Origin: Moringa oleifera
Lineage: Eukaryota > Streptophyta > Magnoliopsida > Brassicales > Moringaceae
Direction: 5' to 3'
Assembly (NCBI GenBank): GCA_021397835.1
Contig: JAJFZO010000747.1
Location: 3,226,501 to 3,290,500, forward strand
DNA length: 64,000 bases
The notes beneath the pieces are model-generated. The model made no database searches, was not told where the DNA came from, and saw nothing but the letters and a program-made list of their open reading frames with translations. Of this stretch, positions 38,701 to 50,130 are shown piece by piece. The first letter of the stretch is position 1; each line of letters starts with the position of its first letter. The position numbers and the translations under genes are program-made.

Positions 38701-39189
38701 TTATTGTTAACTAACGTTAGTTGTAAAATAAAAGTTCGAGGAATTTGAATGATTTGTTGCTATATTTGGCTCCCAATGAAGTAAGTTCCACATATATAGT
38801 CTTTTAGTATTGTTAGCTTTGTCACCTTTGCTCCTTCGCTTTCTGTATCTGTCCTGTATATCTGAGTTGCATCTGTTCTCTATGCAAAATCAGAAAGAGG
38901 GAGGGAGAGAGAGGAGGGTGCCAGGGGGAGAAGAGAAGAGTAATTGTTGATTTTCTATGACATTGTACAACAGTTGTGATTGTGTATTCTGTTAAAACTC
39001 ATTTCACATTTTCAAAATGCTTACAGAGGCGGCTGTTTTTTCAGGCACAATACTATTATTTTACTCTGTTGATGATTTTTCCCAATTTTTGATTTTTCTA
39101 TTACATTGTGCAACAGTTGTGATTGTATATTCTGTTAACACTCGCATTTCACCTTTTCAAAATGCTTACGGAGGCTGCTGTTTTTTCAG
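32766..39189 (+). other. Inferred 5' UTR intron, about 6.3 kb, upstream of the SnRK1 beta-3 coding exons
   Basis: The whole stretch has plus-strand T-rich intron-like composition, no convincing exon and one antisense LINE relic. It would end at one of two duplicated acceptors, CTGTTTTTTCAG at 39044 or 39189. A GC-richer patch at 37470-37560 and a TE-like end GGGTCAATTACACAAACCTC at about 37056 suggest further insertions. Other short exons or an independent non-coding transcript are possible. Confidence 0.4.
35229..36480 (-). pseudogene. LINE (L1-clade) retrotransposon remnant: 3' end of ORF2 and tail
   Basis: On the minus strand the 5' part of the fragment encodes LFNKALLGKWLWRF followed by SLWRRVV and KYG, hallmark of the plant LINE segment after the reverse transcriptase. 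Nearer the 3' end comes MCFLCSEQAETVNHIILWC, the zinc-binding RVT domain (C-x2-C, H, C). The terminus has GGTGCCTTATAGTTAATATA and an A-rich tail (plus-strand T runs near 35229-35250). In-frame stops and frameshifts are frequent, so it is dead and 5'-truncated, as LINE copies commonly are. It lies antisense within the likely 5' UTR intron of SnRK1 beta-3. Confidence 0.85.
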
Positions 39190-39235
39190 GCACAATATTC
39201 TTATTGTCTTCTTCTGTTGATGATTTTTCTCAATT
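38947..39235 (+). repeat. 142-bp tandem duplication upstream of the SnRK1 beta-3 start
   Basis: Copies at 38947-39088 and 39089-39235 share ACAACAGTTGTGATTGT, TTTTCAAAATGCTTAC and CTGTTTTTTCAGGCACAATA. Each copy therefore carries the same polypyrimidine-CAG acceptor, at 39044 and 39189. The second is about 70 bp before the ATG. Confidence 0.92.
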
Positions 39236-39258
39236 AGTCAATTGAGTCTGCTTTCAAC

Positions 39259-39686
39259 ATGAACAACAGATATGGTGAAGATCATGTAAGTCCACAATCC
39301 TACCGTGCTATTTGGCTTGAGAAAATGGGGAGGATCTCAAATATGTAACAAATGTGCAGGATGAAGCAACTGTTATGGGATTCGAAGTGCCAAAATCACC
39401 GGATTCAAGTTACAACAATGCATATCTTGGGAATGAAGATGAGGCACGCGACCCTCCTTTGGTCCCACCACAGCTGCAACATACCTTGCTTGCTTACCCT
39501 GCAAGCAGGGATGTTGCTGGAACCCTTCCATTGCCGCAGAACGTGATTCTTAACCATGTCTACATTGAGAACCGAGAAACTCCTCGATCTGTTCTGGCAC
39601 TTGGATTCACTCACCGCTTTCGCTCCAAGTATGTTACTGTTGTTCTATATAAACCAGTCCAAAGAAGGGGGAACACCGGCACCTAG
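39259..39686 (+). CDS. KINB3: SnRK1 beta-3 subunit (plant-specific short beta subunit, ASC domain only)
   Basis: Coding exons 39259-39285 and 39360-39686 join in phase 0 across a GT-AG intron and give 117 residues, close to Arabidopsis KINbeta3 (114 aa). Residues 10-45 contain VMGFEVPKSPDSSYNN and DEARDPPLVPPQLQHTLL. The C-terminal half, about 46-112, is the ASC domain with NHVYIENRETPRSVLALGF, THRFRSKYVTVVLYKP and the final QRR. The N-terminal myristoylation region and glycogen-binding module of ordinary beta subunits are absent, which defines the beta-3 type. The protein bridges the SnRK1 catalytic alpha and beta-gamma/gamma subunits in the energy-sensing kinase complex. A long 5' UTR intron is likely. 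The neighbour MIR172 is also the neighbour of KINbeta3 in Arabidopsis. Confidence 0.95.
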
Positions 39687-39986
39687 TTTGCATCTGAACA
39701 TTCATCCATCCAGTCTTTGCCTAGTGTCCCTATAATGGACTTGCTTTTGATATGGTTGACCCAAATACAGTAGTGGGTATTTTCATCGACACAGCAGCTA
39801 AAGATCTTAGGTCTTTTCATTGAAAGTTCTTTTAGCTTTGAACATTGACATCTCCCCTTGATGGTAGATTCTGCGACCGATATAAAGCTTGACATTCTTA
39901 TTCTTTCCAACTGGTACACATTGTGGATTTGAGCTCCCTTGCTTAATATGAAACATGATGTTTATATTTGCTCTGCTCACACCGGA

Positions 39987-40106
39987 ATGGCCTGTGATGT
40001 TGAGGAATTGCATAGCTATGCATGCCCGGAAGCTGAGCAGATCCAGATGGCCTGTGATGTTGATGAATTGCATAGCTATGCATGCCCAGAAGCTAATACT
40101 GAGAAG
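39987..40106 (+). repeat. 60-bp tandem duplication in the SnRK1 beta-3 3' region
   Basis: Two copies, 39987-40046 and 40047-40106, match closely in their first 47 bases and diverge after that. Period 60 keeps one frame open across both, encoding MACDVEELHSYACPEA and MACDVDELHSYACPEA within a 69-codon frame (39939-40148). Each copy contains the self-complementary GCATAGCTATGC. It lies in the expected 3' UTR, so translation is doubtful. Confidence 0.88.
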
Positions 40107-40149
40107 AAGGCAATGATAATTAATTCCTTGAGTAATTTGTTATGGTAAG

Positions 40150-41980
40150 ACTTTCTTCTATAGTGATTTTATATTGATTACATAATTGAGTGAATGATTG
40201 ATGAATATTTGTTATATGAATTAAAAAAAATGTCTTTGTACGGTTGGTACTTGTCCTTCCAAAAGAAAGGATTTATACCGTACATGTATGGTATGCTTGT
40301 TTCGATGAGTTTAGAATACAATGGTCAAGATACCTTATTTTTATTTTTATTTTATTTTTTTATTTCTTCAATGATTTGGACTCATCTGCTCTTAATTCTG
40401 GCTCCTTGCAATGAGGTTGAGCTATCAGGTGGGTTTATTAATGTGGTTGAATATATTTGAGTTATTACAAGATCTACTTGCCTTTGCCTTACTTTGGAAG
40501 ACAAGGATGTGTGATTACATCATTTGTTTTCCGTATATTATTATGAGAACTTGGAGTTGTTGTATGAGAATCAATTTATTGTTATTATTATTATTTTCTC
40601 ATTGTGATTAAAATTTTGCAATAATAATCACCCTGTTTTTTTGACGTAAATTTCTTAGTTGTATAATTAGCTTATTTTAAAATATTGTTGCCGTTTAATT
40701 AACATGATATTGTTTTTATATATGATATTTAATTTAACTTATTAACTTTTAATTACATCAAAATAAATGATACTTTCATTAAACATTTAAAAATGGATAT
40801 TTAATAAACAAAGACATTTATATTTCTAATTTATAAATGAGGGTGACTCTCCTCCAATCTCTTGAAATTAAAGCCCTAGACTTTGCTAAACTAGAGGTTA
40901 AGGAAAACTTAGATAAGATAGCAAAAATTCAGCTTTGAGGTTCATTAACTCTCAGTAATTATTTATCTCTATTAAGGTAAGCCTAAATGATTTATCATAT
41001 TTTAGTTGTTAATAGGCTCTATATGTATACTTTTCCCCCTTTTTTCTGTTTAGGGTTTTCTTTAAAAAAATTAAACAATTTATGATCTAAACTTTATGAG
41101 TATAATAATATACCCATTGGTTATTATGATAAAAAAAATTAAATTATTACATTTTTAAGTATACCACTTAGTGTATGACCCGTTTGATCGATGATACATG
41201 ATTCAAGTTTTTAGATTTTATATTTTCAAAAATTCTTTTAATTAAAATTTTGATTTTTTACAAATTTATAAAAATGTTCTGTCATTATATTCAAAAAATG
41301 ATAATATTTACATGTGATCTAAATTAAGATAATATTATTTTCAAATAAAATTTGATAACATTAATTATGATCGAATGATAATACAATACAATAATTAAGA
41401 AAGTGTTTTTTTTATTCAATGAATTAGTAAACCAACTTATGCAAATAATGATGTAATTAGGTATTCATCCCATTTAATTTGTTTGCTTCTCCATTTACTT
41501 CTTGTTCCACATAAAGTGGACAAGATTAAAAAAAAAAACAAAAAAAAGCACCACAAATTTAGTTGACATTATTAATTCATAAATTGAAAATTAAAATTTT
41601 AATATTTCATGATAAAAAATGGAAATTGAAGTCTTCTTTCCAAATACTTATACAACATAAACATGTGTTGGCAACATTTATCCTTGTCCTACTAAGCAGC
41701 CTTGCTTTGTCAATGAAAGATCTCATATGCATAATGGAGCTCATAATTGACATGAATCCTACAAGGCAATCTGATCAGTACAAGTTCTTACAGTGGAGAT
41801 TTTCTTTCTTTAATTCTATCAAAGTTAGATCACATAAACTAATCAACTTCTTTTGAATTCAAAACACAAAAGGTATCATAAAGTATGAACAAAAATACAA
41901 GTTGTTCCATGATATCAAACTCCTTTAAAGAATTCAGAAAATTCCTTTCAACTAAACTTTGCTCCTCGTCATTCCAACAA
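40150..41980. other. Intergenic DNA downstream of SnRK1 beta-3
   Basis: AT-rich with T-rich tracts and only short, unconvincing open frames (40194-40460, 41563-41856). No gene or clear element recognised. Confidence 0.5.
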
Positions 41981-41989
41981 ATCACAACC

Positions 41990-42376
41990 ACAAACCCATC
42001 AAGTTGTTCTCAATCTGATGAAAATAATTCACCAAAGAACTCCTAGGGTTTGTGAAGGGGTAAGAGAGTTGCTATATGTTATAGTTTGTGTCCTCATCAA
42101 CCAGGTCAAACGAATGAAGGATGAGGAGAAGAGAAAAGGCAGGATGTTTGTGACAGTTATGTTGGCATTTTGACCTAAGTAGTAGGAGTTTGTGGGCCTT
42201 GTTGTGTGTATGAAAACCTTTCGCATTTTAATTTTTTTTCTGACTTCTGGTGGACAAGAAACGTTAATGGGGAAGATGTTGCTTGAAGCATTGGAAAGGG
42301 AAGACTGAAGAGGATATAATATATAAAAGGATATACGATCATTCATTAGATTGATTGGCTCTTGATTGACTTGCAA
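41990..42376 (-). other. Possible small or degenerate minus-strand gene
   Basis: A TATA-like TTTTATATATTATATCC near 42310-42326 (minus strand) precedes a 115-codon open frame (42029-42376) and two shorter alternative frames. One of the alternatives carries a hydrophobic stretch resembling a signal peptide but meets a stop soon after. No known peptide-hormone signature is present. It may be a fossil gene or chance. Confidence 0.2.
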
Positions 42377-42803
42377 CTTGGGAGAAATTGAATTTTACTA
42401 ATTATATCACAACTTGCAAGACTTTAGAGGACAATAGGGATGCTGCAATATTTACTACATATTGATCTTTACTACTGTTTGTTGTCCAAGAAAAATGATT
42501 TTCTCGTCTTCCAAACATGTATGTAAGATGTAATTGCTAATCTCGTCAAATTGATCTACCCAAGAAATGTTTAAATAAGCTAGACAAGATTAAACACCAA
42601 TCAAAAACCAGGTAATAAGAATGGTGGTTTGTGTAGTCTTTCTTTTAAAATTTTTCTTTGGGAACAACTTGCAGTGACATTCTTACAGTTCAACTATGGA
42701 AATTGTTTCTTGTTGAGTCCAATATATTATATATTTTCATTACGAAAATGACCAGAATCTATTTGAGAATATTGGGATTATCGGAATTAATGCATGCATG
42801 CAC

Positions 42804-42879
42804 CCAAAGAGCGAAGGAAATAAGAAAGAATTACAGACATGCAGCCAAAGAGCGAAGGAAATAAGAAAGAATTACAGAC
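42804..42879. repeat. 41-bp tandem duplication upstream of the first NRT2 gene
   Basis: CCAAAGAGCGAAGGAAATAA followed by GAAAGAATTACAGAC occurs at 42804 and, unchanged, at 42845, separated by ATGCAG. The lack of mismatches indicates a recent duplication. Confidence 0.92.
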
Positions 42880-43688
42880 TAGCATGGTTAATTAGGGTTC
42901 AAGTTTACAACTTGCCAGATATAATGAGATGGAGACTGAACATTAAGAGTATACTAAGAGAGCATACCATGAGGTCACAACAATCTATGGAGGATATGAT
43001 ATTTTCTTCCATGCTGATTTCGAGGATGCTTTAGCAATCAGAACTATGACCAATTTGGCAGAATTTCATAGTATCAATTAAGCTGGAGGCACACAGCATG
43101 CCTCAGATGGTGTAAAATCCAAATCGGGAACGAAGAAGGTACAAGGAACTTGTATTTGATTGTAGAGATGTTTATTTATTTTTGGTTGAACGCTGACAAA
43201 ATGCAAATAGGACAACAGGTTATTCCCTTGGTTATTCCAAATCTCAGTGTCCCCAAAGGAAAACTAATTCTTAATTCTTCTGGACCCAGAACTCCTAACC
43301 TCACGAACTTGACTCTTGGATGATACCCTTTTATTGTAAATCTCCATAATGATGACCCGTGTAGCAAAACATTGCATTTGATTTGATAACATGTGATTAT
43401 GAGCTGATTCCCGTCAAAATCTTGCATGGTGAAGAGTAGAAATTAATGAAAGCCAAGTAATTAATTCTCCTAGCTTTGATATTAATTAGTATCGTTGAAA
43501 GTATAAAAACTATTGATGGGTTAATGAGATGACATTAAACAAATGCTTGAGGTTAGTTCTGTAATAAATCATGGGGTGCACCACTCTACATAGTCTATAT
43601 GATCCTTTGGGATATACGATGAGACTATTTCCTGTTCATAGCTAGATGCGGCGAAATGGAATCTATTTTCCATTATTTTATGCTTCTT

Positions 43689-43757
43689 AACCGTTGGGAA
43701 TCTCCATTGGCTCCTTGCAGAGCTCTTGCAATGTCAACGGTTCACCCTATATAAATA
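43689..43757 (+). promoter_or_regulatory. Core promoter of the first NRT2 gene: TATA box and paired MYB-type sites
   Basis: TATATAAATA at 43748-43757 lies 100 bp before the ATG, a normal distance. AACCGTTGG at 43689-43697 and TCAACGGTTC at 43734-43743 are inverted MYB-type cores flanking CCATTGG. I did not find a clear nitrate-responsive element of the pseudo-palindromic GACYCTT-N10-AAG type nearby. Confidence 0.6.
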
Positions 43758-43856
43758 CCGTCCCCTATGCTGCTTCCTTCAGACAATCACAGCACTGGTA
43801 GTGCTTGTTTCTGTGTAACTCTCTATTAGTCACCATTCAAAGACACAGCAGAAGAA

Positions 43857-45642
43857 ATGGGTGATAACATTGTGGGAGAACCAGGGAGCTCCATGCATGG
43901 AGTTACAGGCAGGGAGCAAAGTTTTGCCTTCTCAGTCGCCTCACCTATTGTCCCAACTGACACAACAGCGAAGTTTGATCTCCCAGTGGACTCAGAGCAC
44001 AAAGCTAAAGTCTTCAAGCTTTTCTCTTTCGCTAACCCTCACATGAGGACCTTTCACCTTTCTTGGATCTCCTTCTTCACTTGCTTTGTCTCCACTTTTG
44101 CTGCTGCTCCCCTTGTTCCCATCATTCGTGATAACCTTAATTTAACAAAGCAAGATATTGGTAACGCTGGGGTTGCCTCCGTTTCAGGGAGTATATTCTC
44201 TAGGCTCGTAATGGGTGCAGTCTGTGACCTACTGGGGCCACGTTATGGTTGCGCTTTCCTTACCATGTTATCAGCCCCAACTGTGTTTTGTATGTCGTTC
44301 GTGGCCGACGCTGGAGGCTACATCGCAGTCCGGTTCATGATAGGCTTCTCGCTTGCAACGTTTGTCTCCTGCCAGTACTGGATGAGCACCATGTTTAACA
44401 GCCAGATTATAGGTCTTGTCAATGGGACTGCCGCCGGGTGGGGGAACATGGGCGGAGGAGCCACTCAGCTGATAATGCCCTTGGTCTACGAAGTGATCCG
44501 CCGTGTAGGTTCTACTCCATTCACGGCCTGGAGGATCGCATTCTTTATCCCTGGATGGTTGCATGTGATCATGGGGATATTGGTCTTAACCCTTGGCCAA
44601 GACTTGCCTGATGGGAACTTAGGTGCCCTACAAAAGAAAGGTGATGTTGCCAAAGATAGCTTCAACAAGGTAAGCTAATCATCATCAAGTTTCATTTAAC
44701 TCAATTACAATCTCTTCTATTAAGATCCAATTGTGACATCTTTAGCTGATTTAGCATATTAATCATGGTTCAGGTGCTCTGGTATGCTGTCACAAACTAT
44801 AGGACATGGATCTTTGTCCTCCTCTACGGCTACTCCATGGGCGTTGAATTGTCTACTGATAATGTCATTGCGGAATACTTCTATGACAGGTTAGTTTTCA
44901 GCACAGGGATATAAAGTTCTTCACTTTTTTAAATAAATTAAGTACTAATTATATTTGGATTCGTGACGCTTACAGGTTTGATCTAAAGCTTCACACTGCT
45001 GGAATTATAGCTGCAACATTTGGCATGGCAAATTTCTTCGCTCGTCCATTTGGTGGCTACGCTTCTGATGTAGCAGCTCGGTTGTTCGGTATGAGAGGCA
45101 GGCTATGGACTCTGTGGATCATCCAAACCCTAGGAGGCGTCTTCTGCATCTGGCTCGGCCGTGCCAACACTCTTCCCGTTGCTGTCGTGGCAATGATTCT
45201 CTTCTCTATTGGAGCTCAAGCTGCTTGTGGAGCAACCTTCGCCATCATCCCTTTCATTTCCCGACGATCTCTGGGTATCATATCAGGGCTAACAGGAGCC
45301 GGAGGGAACTTCGGTTCCGGATTGACACAGTTAGTATTCTTCTCCACTTCAAGATTCTCCACTGCAGCAGGTCTCTCATGGATGGGAGTCATGATCGTCG
45401 CCTGCACTTTGCCGGTGATGCTTGTACACTTCCCTCAATGGGGAAGCATGTTCCTTCCACCTTCAAGAGACGTCATGAAATCAACCGAAGAGCACTATTA
45501 CGCCTCTGAGTGGAACGAGGAAGAGAAGCAAAAGGGTCTTCACCAGGGAAGTCTCAAGTTCGCCGAGAACAGCCGCTCGGAGCGTGGCAGGCGTGTCGCC
45601 TCAGCACCAACCCCACCCACTGTGACGCCATCACACGTTTAA
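43857..45642 (+). CDS. NRT2: High-affinity nitrate transporter, NRT2.1/NRT2.4-type (copy A)
   Basis: Exons 43857-44669, 44774-44889 and 44976-45642 join in frame through GT-AG introns, giving 531 residues, the usual NRT2 length. The protein is a 12-helix major facilitator of the nitrate/nitrite porter family in the plasma membrane, importing nitrate with protons together with NAR2 (NRT3). MFS motif [12 protein letters not shown] is at 120-131; nitrate-signature AGWGNMGGG at 193-201 and [11 protein letters not shown] at 416-426. The N-terminus [15 protein letters not shown] and the loop [16 protein letters not shown] are of the NRT2.1/2.2/2.4 kind. The cytosolic tail keeps GSLKFAEN (S502) and PTPP (T522), which correspond to residues reported as phospho-regulated in Arabidopsis NRT2.1. 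It is the upstream member of a tandem pair. Confidence 0.97.
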
Positions 45643-46600
45643 TTAGCTGGAAAAACAAAGATGATCAACAATAATGGAGGGGCAAAGTTGAAACCGAATA
45701 ATCCCAAGGGCTAATTGTCTGCAACTTCCTGATTTGTGTCTCCCAACTTTCTTTCTTTCCAAACACCCTTCTCATAATTTACACTAAACTTCGTTGGGTA
45801 GATGCAACTATATGTTATCGTATCCGTATAGAGGATTCTGGTTTATGTCAATGAAGAAATTAAAGAAGATCAAATTGGAGTTGTTTACTGGTTTCCACGC
45901 AGAGAATCATGAATGTGAATCTCAAGCTGTGCACTGAGGCTACAACTAGGGATGGAATCAACCAAGTTAGAATTGAAAGATTCATAATATACCATCGAGA
46001 ATCTCGATGACTAGCTAGCTGTGGGTTTCTGTGGAAAGTTGACTTGTCTTTGATTGTAAAACACAGTTAGATTAAAAAAAATTAATCATGAATGCATCTA
46101 ATGAATTTGGTGCATTCAGCAAAAGATGGATACTTTTCAATTATATATTAAAGTCCAAGTTTCCGGCACCAATGTCTTCACCTACTGAGTGGGTACCCAA
46201 GACTTTACTATATAGTTGTAGATGATGAATCATCAGCAGGCGCAAATTATATCACTAAACAAAGTAATTAACAAATGTGGACTTGTTCAGCTTGGAGAGG
46301 CAAAAAGACTTCACTGTGCACAAGCAAAAGCAATATAATTAAGTATACTTACGAAAATTATCTAACATCATCATTTGGAAAGTTAGTGTCATAAGATAAA
46401 CACGTCTTGCTCCAAAAACTAGTATGTTAGATTTTTTTAAAATATAAAATTAATATTTTTTATTCATGTAATTTTGATATTTATTAAATTTTCTTTACCT
46501 TTTTAACATGATAAATCGAGGAAGAGCTCAAGGAGGGACCTAAATCCTAAATTTGACATATACAAATCGACTTATTTATAAGTGAATTAATGTTTTAGAT
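45643..46600. other. 3' UTR and downstream flank of NRT2 copy A
   Basis: The first few hundred bases have 3' UTR character. At about 46030-46052 the string AAGTTGACTTGTCTTTGAT closely matches AAGTTGACTTATCTTTGAT downstream of copy B (about 63279-63297), a trace of the duplicated unit. From 46430 the DNA becomes AT-rich. Confidence 0.5.
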
Positions 46601-49420
46601 TTAATTATATATATATATATATATATATTTTAAAACAGTCAAAAAGATTTAAAATTTGATAGCATATGTTTTATGACACAAAATAATAGATAATTGGCAC
46701 TAACCATATAATCATAAAAGATCTGAAAAAAACTTCTGTAGAATGCATTTGATTGCCAAGAACCAAGTGGTGAACGCGCGATTTCAAAATGTTTAATTAA
46801 TTTTGGAGAATTAATAAACTAATTAACTCATGCCCTTGAGCTCAGCCTTAGAAAAGTCTAAACAAAACTATTTTAATACGGTGATGATGACGATTCAGCT
46901 TCACATACATTCCAAGTTTCTTGGACGGCACAAACGATTTATTATTTGAAAATTAAGATAGATACAAAATTATATGAACAAAGTACTTACAACTCATTCT
47001 ATGTTTTGGGTTTAAGCATTTCTTATATGGACCCAGCAGATTATTTTGCATGTTAAGTCTAATAATGGGTGGGAATTTGCTCAAGATAATCAAGCTTGGA
47101 GAAAAGCAAACAGTGAAGAACTTGTACAAATAGAGAAGAGCAAAGATCATTTGGGAACCATAATTTTGAACAGATAGATAATTAAGAATAGTGTTCTCTT
47201 TAGTGAGTTTGTGAGACATTGAAGAGCAACTTCTGGGGACAGATAGCCAGGGAAGGCAAAATGTTTAAGAGGCTGCAGGGCCAGTTGAGAAATTATAATA
47301 ATGATAGAACAGCAAATTGTATACAAACCAGCAAAATCAATCCAAAAGATAGAAAGTCTTACATGTTCCTCACGAGGTAGCAAAGTATATGCATATGCTT
47401 GATAACAACAACTTTTCAACATTATCTTGATGTCATTCTATATTAGTAAATTGAATTGAATTCAACCCAACAGTAATGATGAACTGAATTATTGATCAAT
47501 AAACAAAACAATAATTAGAACTGGTGGGTTTGTCTAAGGACATCATCACCATCCAGCTCAGCCTTTTTTTTTAATTTAATAACAATTTAGTGGAGTAATA
47601 TATGCATTAAGTTTACATCTAGATGATTTTGATTATTACGTCAAATATTGTCTGTAAATGACAAAACAAGACAATCTGCTTCAATTTCCCTCCGGCCATT
47701 ATCAGTATATTGTGTCACTCTTTAGCGAAAAAATCATTATCAGAATTCTTTAAAAGTATGCAATGGGAACTTTATAAAGTGATTAAGAATCCAATAAGCT
47801 TAGCTCTCCTGCCTGCAACTTGTTGAAGAGCATGGTCTTCATTCAACTTCAGATTAGTGTGTTACTGTACCTAATCACCCAAATCAAAAAACTTGAGCAT
47901 TATATCCTGTTAAAGGGCCCGATTAACTTTTAAACATTTTACGCAACATACTAAGTTGATTACTTAATCTGTTTAAACTGGACATGTATCTTCAACTGAT
48001 ATGGTTGTACCTGCCAGAGTACAAAACATATACAATTAATTTGCTCTCTGTCTTATTAAGACAGATAGTAAGCAGATGCATTTCTTTTTTCTGTTCTCTA
48101 TGACTATTAAATGGGATTGAATTGTGTTCTTGCTGCAAGAAAAGGATGGTTTTAAAAAATTATCATAAAATTGTAAAAATTTAAGCATTCATGATGGTAA
48201 CTCAAGTCCTCTTGGGTGGGTATGTAACACTTTAACTACTCAATTTATAGGAAATTAATATGCTTTTTTTTAGTAAAAATTATCAAACAGTTAGTATAAT
48301 TTATATTTTTTAATAAATATTTATTAATTTCCATTAAAAAATAAGTGTACTTTACTTTCAATAACTTGCTTTGTTTTATTTGACTCGAAGGAAAAAGTAG
48401 AGAGAACGAAGAATTTTGTTAATGAAAAATCGATAGAGGCTTCAATTCTTGAGAAGATTTTATGAAAGTTTGTGTTTCTTTTTACCCAATACTTTATTTT
48501 TTTTAACCACAAAAACAAAATAGAATGATTTAAGGCACCTTTTTTTTTTTTTTTAAGTAGTTTTAGAAATGCCAAGTATTATTTATAGAGTACCAAGAAA
48601 GTGCTACCTATTACAAATTTATAAATATTTCTATGGATATTCTTCATAATTATTTAGATCTATACAATGATACTGATGAGCCAAAAACATAAAATTGAAA
48701 TAAAAATTTCGGTTTACATGCATCCATGTTTACATGCATGGATCTTTCTCTTTATTGTTTGTGTAAGTAAAAATAGAAGCATATCACTTTATCTTTCCTA
48801 GAATCATCAAACACAAGTTCTTATCATTATCAAGAAACTTACATATGGTTTCATCATTATGAGCAAACAGTGAAGCCATATCCTATAAGAAGATATTTAC
48901 GGTTTGTATTTCATCTCAGTAGCCTTTTTATCTTCAATTATCTCGTTCTTGTTAATACGAATATATCCTTATTTGCACATATTGTATGATTTTGTTTCTT
49001 GAATATTTCATCCACTTCAAAAGATATTTTGCATGATTATGATGTGTTTATACTTTACTATTCATTTTAATATTGATTGTTAATAATACATATTGCATAT
49101 ATTTATCTTTTAAAAATCTCATTTATTTTAAGAAGTGCACACTACATGATTAAAATGTGCTTAAACTTTACATAACATCTTGTGATGTGTTTATAGCTGA
49201 TGTAAAATATAGTTCACCCTTAAAATCTTAGAAATGAAAGAGTATCACTTGTAATAAGTTGTAAAATACAATTTAATATTCAGATCTTGCATCGTTTAAA
49301 AGTCATTTTATTATAATAATAATATTATAAAAATTATATTTTATATTATTCATGAATTACTATATTTATGAGATAATATTTTAGCAATACAAAAAATTTA
49401 GATACCTATTTATACTTCAC
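46601..49420. other. Intergenic DNA between the NRT2 copies, first part
   Basis: An (AT)n microsatellite lies at about 46605-46628. Two overlapping minus-strand open frames (46953-47219, 47147-47422) have hydrophobic stretches but match nothing I know. The rest is AT-rich and featureless. Confidence 0.45.
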
Positions 49421-49424
49421 AATA

Positions 49425-50130
49425 TGGGAGAAGATCTCATTCTGGTTGAGTGAATCCCTTAACCACAAGTTTAGCTTTAAATCTTGTAGAATCATGAGTT
49501 TCACTCTCTTTAATTTTGTAGATCCATTAGCAATCTACTACTTTTTGCTCTTCAAATCTTTTCACAATTTCTCAAGTATGGTTTTCCATGAGAGATTGCA
49601 TCTTTTCTTTCATTACTTTTTGCCATTTAGTTGCTAGAGACTTGACATTACTTGAGTAAAGCTACTAGGCTCCAAGCTGACAGACAACTCTACAGAATTA
49701 AAGGCATACGTTGCAAGCTCTTCTTCTTCTATAACACTGGTGTATGCTTCATCTTCTAAGAAGTCTTATACTCATCCTAGATCTATCCCTTGCTAGCTAG
49801 TAGGTTAATAACTGCTCGAGATCAATTGAATTTGTTTTTTCAAACTTAGAGTCCACAAGAGGTTTTTTCCATCTAGGGTTGCTTGAATTATTGATTTGAT
49901 TTTGCCTTAACTCAACTCACTTGGTTGGTTGATGACTCCACCTCAAAGCCAGCCTTTTAGGCCCTTTATGACAATTTTCTAGATTCTTCAAGTCACTAGA
50001 GCCCTTTTCAGAGGTTGTAAAAGAGAGTGTTTCCTCGGCAAACATCACATCCCTAGTAATTAGAGTCTTATAATTTTCTTCTTGCCTCACACATAACTAG
50101 CCTTTTACCCTTTCAGGATATCTTAGGAAG
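49425..50130 (-). pseudogene. Ty1/copia retrotransposon remnant (integrase-RT junction)
   Basis: Translated on the minus strand in shifting frames, the fragment reads ITRDVMFAEETLSF, the conserved block after integrase, and farther along RFEEQKVVDC, then WIYKIKESE and RFKAKLVVKGFTQPE, the start of the copia reverse transcriptase. Stops and frameshifts interrupt it, for example just before WIYKIK. No LTRs were identified. The fragment is truncated just after GFTQ at its lower-coordinate end. Confidence 0.82.

Noticed and set aside
43826..44017. Minus-strand frame [12 protein letters not shown] in NRT2 exon 1 (and at 61076-61276 in copy B)
   Set aside because: Antisense shadow of the conserved N-terminus; no promoter or family support.
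45105..45509. A 134-codon frame within NRT2 exon 3 (and its twin at 62366-62770)
   Set aside because: It is a +1-frame shadow of the well-supported NRT2 coding sequence; presence in both copies follows from coding-sequence conservation.
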